Part shown: in pieces, positions 6,272 to 10,875 of the stretch
How the letters are laid out: each line of letters opens with the position of its first letter
How positions within the stretch are numbered: the first letter of the stretch is position 1
NCBI GenBank assembly: GCA_000405605.1
Contig: ASPA01000001.1
Span: 1-10,875 of the forward strand
Reading direction: 5' to 3'
From: Atribacteria bacterium SCGC AAA255-G05
Lineage (GTDB): Bacteria; Atribacterota; Phoenicimicrobiia; Phoenicimicrobiales; Phoenicimicrobiaceae
Length of the DNA: 10,875 bases
Position numbers and translations under genes: made by a program
Notes under the pieces: generated by a model
Databases searched by the model: none
Told to the model about the DNA's origin: nothing
What the model saw: the letters and a program-made list of their open reading frames with translations, nothing else

Positions 6272-7891
6272 TTATTTTGCCTCTTTAACTTGAGTTTTTA
6301 GAGTTTTAAATTTATTAATTGCTTTCATCCCTTCAACCACTACAAATCCAGCCAGGATTATTAAAACTGTTGATACGGATCCTAATAGATAGTTTCCCTT
6401 AGCAAAATTAGTAAATAATAAATTAATCAAGGCAAAAAATGTAACAATAAACATAAATATCATAGGATAAAGAGTAACGGTATATTTCTTGCCCAAATGT
6501 GCTAACCAGGCAGTTGCTCCTAATAAAGCTAAACCAGCTAAAAGTTGGTTAGAGGCCCCAAATACCGGCCAGATAGCACTCCAGGTACCACTTAAGGCAA
6601 GCCCTCCACCGGCTATGATGGTAATAACAGTTGCTACATATCTATTGGAAATAGATGGAGCCCATTCAGCTGTTAGTTCTTCTAAAGCATATCTGCCTAA
6701 TCTGGTAGCTGTATCTAAGGTAGTAAGTAAGAAAGCAGATACAGTTAAAGCACCAAAGGATATTCCAACTTGTTCTTTTATACCCAAATTAGCCAAAAAG
6801 TTCCCCATTCCATGAGCAAAGACACCAACCGGTCCACCCCAATTAGCCAATCCGTCGGCCAATCCTGCTTTGGTTAACATAGCAGCAGTACCTAAAGCAA
6901 TAGTTGCCAGGAAACCTTCAAGTAACATTGCTCCATAACCGATAACTTTAGCATCTGATTCCTTATCCAGCTGTTTAGAAGTGGTTCCTGATGCACAGAG
7001 AGAATGGAAACCGGAGATTGCTCCACAAGCGATTATTACAAAAAGCATGGGGAATAGATATCCTACTGGTTGTTTAAAAGCAGTAAAAGCAGCAAGTTGT
7101 AAAGATGGATGGCCAATAAATATCCCTATTGCTGCTCCACCTAAAGCAGTGTAAAGCAAGAATGAGGATAAGTAATCTCGAGGTTGGAGTAAGATCCAAA
7201 CTGGCAAAGATGAGGCAAAAAATACGTAGACTAGTAAGAGGTAAATCCACGTTTTAGCGCCCAGAGCTAAAGGTGCTCTTAGACCTATCCAGATAGATAA
7301 AAATAATAAAATTACCCCAATTACGGTAACAAGACCAAGAGATGCACCTTTACGATAAAGGGAATAACCCATTCCTACAGCAATGACCATAAATAGAATG
7401 GATGCAGTGGCTACAGAGGGATTAGCTGCAAAGGTATTAGCCACTAAGATGGCAAAAACCGCTATTACTAGAACCAAGGCTAAAAAGACAAAAATTAAAA
7501 ATAATATCTTTGCACTTTTGCCAACATTTTTACCAACCACTTCTCCCATTGTTTTACCTTCGTGTCTTACCGAGGAAATAAGTGACATAAAGTCATGCAC
7601 TCCGCCAATAAAGATGCTTCCTAAAACAATCCACAAAAAACAGGGAACCCATCCAAAGACAGCAGCCTGAATCGGACCTAAGATAGGTCCACCTCCAGCA
7701 ATAGAAGCGAAATGATGCCCCATTAATACTATTGCTTTTGCAGGAACATAATCGACTCCATCAGTCATAGTATGAGCCGGGGTTTTTTTGCTGTCATCTA
7801 ATCCAACGAGTTTTCCTAAATAACCTCCGTAAGTTTTAAGGGCAATTGCAAAAACAATGAAAGCTATTAAAACTAAAATTAAAAGATTCAT
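6272..7891 (-). CDS. cstA: Carbon starvation protein CstA family transporter
   Basis: A 539-aa integral membrane protein of the CstA/BtsT family, which takes up pyruvate or peptides during carbon limitation. It begins with a membrane helix (3-20), then the family block DGVDYVPAKAIVLMGHHFAS (44-63) and GGGPILGP (66-73). About 14-15 hydrophobic segments run to residue 520, and it ends in a short charged tail. HSLCASGTTSKQ and LTTLDTATRLGR are further characteristic stretches. It belongs to the shorter bacterial form; E. coli CstA is about 700 aa. ATG 7889-7891 has AGGAGG at ideal spacing. It stands alone between a 100-base leader and a strong terminator, so it is probably its own transcription unit. 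The substrate cannot be decided from sequence; pyruvate is plausible. Confidence 0.95.
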   Translation of the reverse strand: MNLLILVLIAFIVFAIALKTYGGYLGKLVGLDDSKKTPAHTMTDGVDYVPAKAIVLMGHHFASIAGGGPILGPIQAAVFGWVPCFLWIVLGSIFIGGVHDFMSLISSVRHEGKTMGEVVGKNVGKSAKILFLIFVFLALVLVIAVFAILVANTFAANPSVATASILFMVIAVGMGYSLYRKGASLGLVTVIGVILLFLSIWIGLRAPLALGAKTWIYLLLVYVFFASSLPVWILLQPRDYLSSFLLYTALGGAAIGIFIGHPSLQLAAFTAFKQPVGYLFPMLFVIIACGAISGFHSLCASGTTSKQLDKESDAKVIGYGAMLLEGFLATIALGTAAMLTKAGLADGLANWGGPVGVFAHGMGNFLANLGIKEQVGISFGALTVSAFLLTTLDTATRLGRYALEELTAEWAPSISNRYVATVITIIAGGGLALSGTWSAIWPVFGASNQLLAGLALLGATAWLAHLGKKYTVTLYPMIFMFIVTFFALINLLFTNFAKGNYLLGSVSTVLIILAGFVVVEGMKAINKFKTLKTQVKEAK

Positions 7892-7991
7892 CTATAATGT
7901 CCTCCTTTTTATATTAAATAAATAAAATTGTAAACAAAGTATACATTTTTGTCCCAGCAACTTATAACTATCTATAAATAATTTAATATTT
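7892..7991 (-). promoter_or_regulatory. Leader/promoter region of cstA
   Basis: This A/T-rich 100 bases precedes cstA. On the minus strand TTTACA is followed after 15 bases by TATAAA, then AAGGAGG ahead of the ATG, a possible but imperfect promoter. The 16-bp repeat arm at 7950-7965 lies just upstream of it, where a regulator could bind. If transcription instead starts further upstream, the arm lies in the leader RNA. Confidence 0.4.
7950..7965 (-). repeat. Upstream arm of the 16-bp inverted repeat bracketing cstA
   Basis: TGTCCCAGCAACTTAT is the exact complement of 6189-6204 on the other side of cstA, about 1.76 kb apart. It lies between cstA and the 182-aa gene. No other copy was found in the window by eye. 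Confidence 0.85.
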
Positions 7992-8540
7992 TTAAGTTCT
8001 ATCACCTCCCAGACCGGATTTAGATTTAATTTTATAAGCAGAAAGCACTTCTTTCCCTTTTTTATTAGAATATAACTTTTCTTCCTTTAAATCAATTAAA
8101 ATAAGTCTTATATCACACCATCCCTTAAGACCCAATAAGAAAGATTTGGAAAATTTAAACTTTTTAGCAAAGTTTACCGCTTCTTCTGAAAAACTCGAGG
8201 TAGCAACTAATACTCCGTTTAAGATAGTAGACATCGTATCAACCGAAGGAGTTAACAGTTCATTAATTAAAGATTTTAAATATTTAGAAAATTCTTCTAC
8301 TTCATTTTTATCTACAAATCTTCTTTCTCCTTTAACTGCTGCGTATTCTTTAGTATAATGTTGGTCAATTTTTATACTCTTAGTTAAAACTTGACGAAAA
8401 TGTTCGGTAGAAGATTTAGCAAATATATCCAGCCTTAGGCCAAATATTTCTTTATCTCTCTCTGCTTCATAATAATATTTATAACGTTCTTCTAAATCTT
8501 TTAAATACACCTCTAGTTTATCTGCTATGTTTTTTTCCAC
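7992..8540 (-). CDS. Uncharacterised 182-aa protein
   Basis: I do not recognise the family. The first 35 residues are a charged helix (KLEVYLKDLEERYKYYYEAE). A likely alpha/beta part follows, with GLRLDIFAKSS (34-44), then VLVATSSFSEEAVNFAKKF and KGWCDIRLILIDL near the end. The V-T-S-x-F-S-x-E-A-x-x-x-A pattern followed by hydrophobic strands is loosely like Mrr-type restriction-endonuclease folds, but no catalytic D...(E/Q)xK set stands out, so this is only a thought. The start is GTG (8538-8540), the first possible start after an in-frame stop, with a weak AAGGT ahead. It is divergent from the small gene at 8714 and lies 100 bases upstream of cstA on the same strand, with no obvious terminator between them. 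Confidence 0.7.
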   Translation of the reverse strand: MEKNIADKLEVYLKDLEERYKYYYEAERDKEIFGLRLDIFAKSSTEHFRQVLTKSIKIDQHYTKEYAAVKGERRFVDKNEVEEFSKYLKSLINELLTPSVDTMSTILNGVLVATSSFSEEAVNFAKKFKFSKSFLLGLKGWCDIRLILIDLKEEKLYSNKKGKEVLSAYKIKSKSGLGGDRT

Positions 8541-8713
8541 TTTTTTACCTTAAACCTATAAAATTTTTAAATGCAATACTATCTTCTTATATATTCGACA
8601 TAAAATTAAAAACTCCTTCTTTTTTTTAAAAGTATTTTTAGAATTTTCCCGATTTTATTTAAATTCAGACTATGTTATAATAAATTAGAGTTAGTGAATA
8701 AGGAGGCATTAAA
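8541..8713. other. Divergent intergenic region with possible 4-codon upstream ORF
   Basis: This 173-base A/T-rich gap separates the divergent 182-aa and 100-aa genes. On the minus strand a strong AGAAGGAG (8613-8620) precedes ATG 8599-8601, which opens only Met-Ser-Asn-Ile-stop. The downstream 182-aa frame begins about 60 bases later with a much weaker site. The rest shows only T- and A-runs and the plus-strand promoter. Confidence 0.5.
8653..8681 (+). promoter_or_regulatory. Extended -10 promoter for the 100-aa gene
   Basis: TATAAT at 8676-8681 is preceded by TG plus one base (8673-8675), the extended -10 form. A weak TTTTAT (8653-8658) sits 17 bases upstream as the -35. It lies 32 bases before the ATG of the following gene. 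Confidence 0.7.
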
Positions 8714-9016
8714 ATGAGTACTGGTTTTTTTGGAAAATTGTTTGGAAAAAAAGAAGAAGATTCCTCAGGATTTCTCTGGATTTATAGCCAGTGTGATAAA
8801 TGTGGAGAAAAATTTAGAACCCTTGTTAGAAAATATAATGATCTTACCCCCACTTATAAAGATGAAGGGCCAGCTTACATATTAAAAAAAGAATTAATTG
8901 GTGCAAGTTGTCCCAATCAAATTAATTTGCATTTGGAATTCGATCGAGGTTATCGAAAGATATCTGAAGAAATTACCGGCGGCCATTTTATTTCCAAAGA
9001 AGAATATCAATCCTAA
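8714..9016 (+). CDS. Small Cys-containing conserved-looking protein, function unknown
   Basis: A 100-aa protein with an excellent AAGGAGG ahead of ATG 8714 and a clear promoter, so it is surely expressed. Residues 1-20 are a basic, Gly/Phe-rich tail (FFGKLFGKKEE). A CxxC pair (Cys27, Cys30 in CDKCGEKF) and Cys66 in GASCPN suggest metal binding, although a fourth cysteine is missing. The C-terminal part (HLEFDRGYR, EITGGHFISKEEY) looks like an ordered strand-rich end that I recall in short uncharacterised bacterial proteins. No function can be given. It converges with the lgt remnant, whose stop is five bases away. Confidence 0.8.
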   Translation: MSTGFFGKLFGKKEEDSSGFLWIYSQCDKCGEKFRTLVRKYNDLTPTYKDEGPAYILKKELIGASCPNQINLHLEFDRGYRKISEEITGGHFISKEEYQS

Positions 9017-9021
9017 ACTTT

Positions 9022-9605
9022 TTACTGAGGGTTAGGCTGTATAGCTGGTTTTTTTATCAGAATAATAAAAATTCCCCCCAATATCATTCCCAGACAAAAA
9101 ATCTGAGCTAAGTTAAAAGGGCCTAATCTAAAAGTTGCATAGGAAACTGGTTCTCGAGCAAATTCGATAAAAAAACGAGCTAAACCATATCCTATAAGAT
9201 AAAGAGAAAGAAAAAAACCATCAAAATATTTTCTTTTCCTTATACTCCAAAAAATTTAAAATAAAAATATCCCTTCAAAAAAAGCTTCGTAAAATTGGGA
9301 AGGATGTCTTAATTGATGAGCAGGGACTTAAGGAAAATACATTCCCCAAGGTAAGGTGGTAACTCGACCGTAAAGCTCACCATTTATAAAATTACCTAAT
9401 CTACCAAAGGTATAACCTAAAGGAATAGCAGGAACAAAAAGATCAGCAAAACGCCAATGATTTATTTTCTTCTGATAACAAAAAATAATATAAATTAATA
9501 ATACAGCAATTAACCCACCATGATAAGCCATCCCTAAAATACCAGTATATTGAAGCCCATTGGAAAAATTAAAGGGAGAAATAATCTTTAATGAGTTGGC
9601 TAAAT
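9022..9605 (-). pseudogene. lgt: Broken prolipoprotein diacylglyceryl transferase (lgt), N-terminus missing, two stops
   Basis: Lgt is the membrane enzyme that moves diacylglyceryl from phosphatidylglycerol onto the lipobox cysteine of prolipoproteins. The family signature GRLGNFINGELYGR is present around 9370-9410, preceded by MAYHGGLI and followed by TLPWGMYFP, RHPSQFYEAFFEG and, near the end, YGLARFFIEFAREP. One frame carries all of this but is cut by TAA at 9328-9330 and at 9256-9258, without any frameshift. The ATG at 9529-9531 is internal: homology continues upstream through SNGLQYTGIL and YLANSLKI to about 9600, where the sequence changes to an ABC ATPase in the opposite direction. Roughly the first 80-100 residues of a normal protein of about 260-280 aa are missing. 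Confidence 0.88.
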
Positions 9606-10286
9606 AGTGGATAAAGGTGATGTTGTTTCTGCTCTCGGAATTAATGGAGCTGGAAAGTCTACTCTTTTAAAATGTATAAATAGAATATTAAGGCCTAAAA
9701 AAGGAGCAATATTAATTGATGATTTTAACCTTAATAAATTAAATAGTTTAGAAATTGCAAAAAAATAGCCTATATTCCCCAAAGCGTTAATGGTAATTAT
9801 ATAAGTGTATCTGATGCCCTACTGTTGGGGAGGAAACCGTACATAAAATGGGAAGTTTCCAAAAAAGATCTTAACATAACCAGTAATATTTTAAAACTTA
9901 TGAATTTGGAAGATTATGCTTTAAGATATACAAAGGAACTAAGTGGTGGGGAACTTCAAAAAGTAGCTATAGCAAGATCACTTGCTCAAGAACCTCAAAT
10001 TCTTTTGTTGGATGAACCTACCAATAATCTTGATTTGAAAAATCAAATGGCAATAATGAAAATTATCAAAAATATTTCCAGATCTCAGAATATCTCTTCA
10101 ATCGTGGTTACGCATGATTTAAACCTTGCTTTAAGATTTTCGGATAAATTTATTATGTTAAAAGATGGAATGATTTTTTCAGAGGGAGACAATGAAGTGA
10201 TCAATTCCAAGAATATCCAGGAAGTTTATGGTGTTAATGCTTATGTAGATAATTATAACGGAATACCAATTGTTGTTTTAGTTTAA
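9605..10286 (+). pseudogene. ABC transporter ATPase, iron-complex/cobalamin type, 5'-truncated and frame-broken
   Basis: FecE/BtuD-like ATPase powering uptake of siderophores, haem or cobalamin. The first part (frame from 9607) has Walker A GINGAGKST and runs to LEIAKK, then TAG at 9766-9768. Reading one base back after the A7 run (9759-9765) restores IAYIPQ (Q-loop), then LSGGELQKVAIARSL (signature), ILLLDEPT (Walker B), NNLDL (D-loop) and VVTHD (H-switch), ending at TAA 10286. The expected 25-30 residues before Walker A are absent, replaced by the lgt remnant in reverse. The distal piece alone (TTG or internal start near 9825) lacks Walker A and cannot work as an ATPase. No permease or binding-protein gene is adjacent. 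Confidence 0.9.
9796..9890 (+). repeat. Right copy of the 95-bp perfect inverted repeat
   Basis: This lies inside the ABC ATPase, in its natural context (continuous with Q-loop coding sequence upstream and signature motif downstream). It is therefore the original copy, and the left-edge copy is the displaced one. Confidence 0.93.
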
Positions 10287-10551
10287 GTTTAAAAGTCTTT
10301 TCATTAAGCTGACTAATAAGACAAGACAAACAAACTATCGAGTTGTGTAAAAACTCGCCTTTAACTTTACGTATACCACCTAAAATTATAATATAACTTG
10401 GACTGAACTATTTGCACGTATTTAGTAACACCCTTATTTGAGGTTTTTACTCTTATAAACTAAACATAGCTAAAGTTTACCACCATAATAAGATGATAAT
10501 GCAAAGCTCTTAATTAAAATATGGCACTACATTGACCTTTTCAACTGAAAC
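10287..10551. other. Gene-free, A/T-rich stretch
   Basis: No open frame with recognisable motifs, ribosome site, tRNA or strong terminator is seen on either strand. It separates convergent remnants: the ABC ATPase (plus) and the methyltransferase (minus). It may contain decayed coding sequence of the methyltransferase C-terminus near 10520-10551. Confidence 0.5.
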
Positions 10552-10875
10552 CCTTTATTTTATTGGGTTATGCTTTTTAATAAGGGGAAAAGTGCGGAAG
10601 TTGGGAAATTCTCCTCCCGGTCTTAAAATCTTAAGAGCATTTTTAATTACTCTTTTTCTAACCTCATGTGGAAGCCCGTGCAGGACAAATGATATCAAAG
10701 CCTTGTCAAATTCATCTGAAAATGGAAGGAATTTATCTATTCTCATATTTTGGATATTTACATTGGGATACCTGACACATTGCTTTTGAAACCTGGAAAT
10801 CATCTCTTTCCCAATCTCTAGACCGAGGATTCTTCCCTTAATAGAAAGGTATTTTGCCATGAAACAAGCATTATA
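10552..10875 (-). pseudogene. SAM-dependent methyltransferase, partial at the right edge and probably C-truncated
   Basis: The frame is open from the right edge (in-frame codons precede the ATG at 10858-10860) to TAA 10552-10554, so the true start lies outside the window. The sequence shows the post-motif-I strand (RILGLEIGKEMISRF, with the acidic Glu expected to hold the ribose of SAM), then FDKALISFVLHGLPHEVRKR (motif II and following helix) and ALKILRPGGEF (motif III, LRPGG). This is the UbiE/Methyltransf_11-like class I layout. The motif I glycine loop would be outside the window. The protein stops only about 20 residues after LRPGGE, whereas the family usually has 60-100 more, and another frame (KGFQLKR) appears to continue. 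A late frameshift is therefore suspected. The methyl acceptor is unknown. Confidence 0.65.

Noticed and set aside
6489..7670. Plus-strand frames within cstA
   Set aside because: These are shadows of the transporter gene, with low-complexity composition and no start signals.
6189..7965. Insertion sequence with cstA as cargo
   Set aside because: The inverted repeats enclose only a transporter and its control regions; no transposase or target-site duplication is seen.
1432..9330. Reassignment of TAA to a sense codon
   Set aside because: Intact genes such as cstA, birA and lipM terminate at TAA, so the TAA codons inside the large gene and lgt are disruptions, not sense codons.
9328..9531. 67-aa minus-strand frame as an independent small protein
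   Set aside because: It is the central part of lgt; homology continues in the same frame past both ends.
9825..10286. Distal ABC ATPase frame as a stand-alone 153-aa gene
   Set aside because: It lacks Walker A and the Q-loop, and the missing parts lie just upstream in a neighbouring frame, so it is part of one broken gene.
10532..10789. Plus-strand 85-aa frame near the right edge
   Set aside because: It is antisense to the methyltransferase, whose motifs (LRPGGE and others) make the minus strand the coding one.

Overview
The window is AT-rich bacterial DNA (about one third G+C by eye) with strong AGGAGG-type ribosome binding sites, tight same-strand gene packing and TAA-dominated stops. The gene set (CstA-family carbon transporter, LipM-like octanoyltransferase, paired deoxynucleoside kinases, BirA with its DNA-binding domain) suits a low-GC, probably anaerobic, bacterium of Firmicutes or Atribacterota type. 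No rRNA or clear phylogenetic marker is present, so this placement is weak.

Most of the left and centre reads on the minus strand. From right to left: an uncharacterised 182-aa protein (8540 to 7992), cstA (7891 to 6272), a perfect-arm terminator (6131-6171), then a compact run: lipM-like (6105 to 5230), two paralogous deoxynucleoside kinases overlapping by ATGA (5217 to 4588 and 4591 to 3956), a small flavodoxin-fold-like protein (3944 to 3537), a REP/REPIN-like hairpin (3441-3534), birA (3420 to 2455), and a very large helical protein (2409 to the left edge). The run combines cofactor attachment (lipoyl, biotin) with deoxynucleoside salvage. The large gene may be the N-terminal half of a PEP/pyruvate-binding enzyme, but that is uncertain.

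The right end is different in character. After a small intact Cys-containing protein on the plus strand (8714-9016) come only damaged genes. The lgt remnant (9022 to about 9605, minus) has two in-frame TAA codons and no N-terminus. It abuts head-to-head an ABC-transporter ATPase remnant (about 9605-10286, plus) that lacks the sequence before Walker A and has a frame break at an A7 run. About 265 bases without a recognisable gene follow, then the C-terminal part of a SAM-dependent methyltransferase running off the right edge. The large gene at the left also carries one in-frame TAA (1432-1434), although its frame is otherwise open for another 477 codons to base 1.

The most notable structure is a perfect 95-bp inverted match. 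Bases 1-95 are the reverse complement of 9796-9890, the middle of the ABC ATPase. At the left edge this piece is fused in frame to the large minus-strand protein. Together with the head-to-head lgt/ABC junction this suggests either a recent inversion/duplication or an assembly or whole-genome-amplification chimera. I see no clear new defence or biosynthetic system. The findings with most potential are the inverted chimera, the A_AAA_AAA slippery site in the ABC gene, the 16-bp inverted repeat bracketing cstA, and the REPIN-like hairpin.
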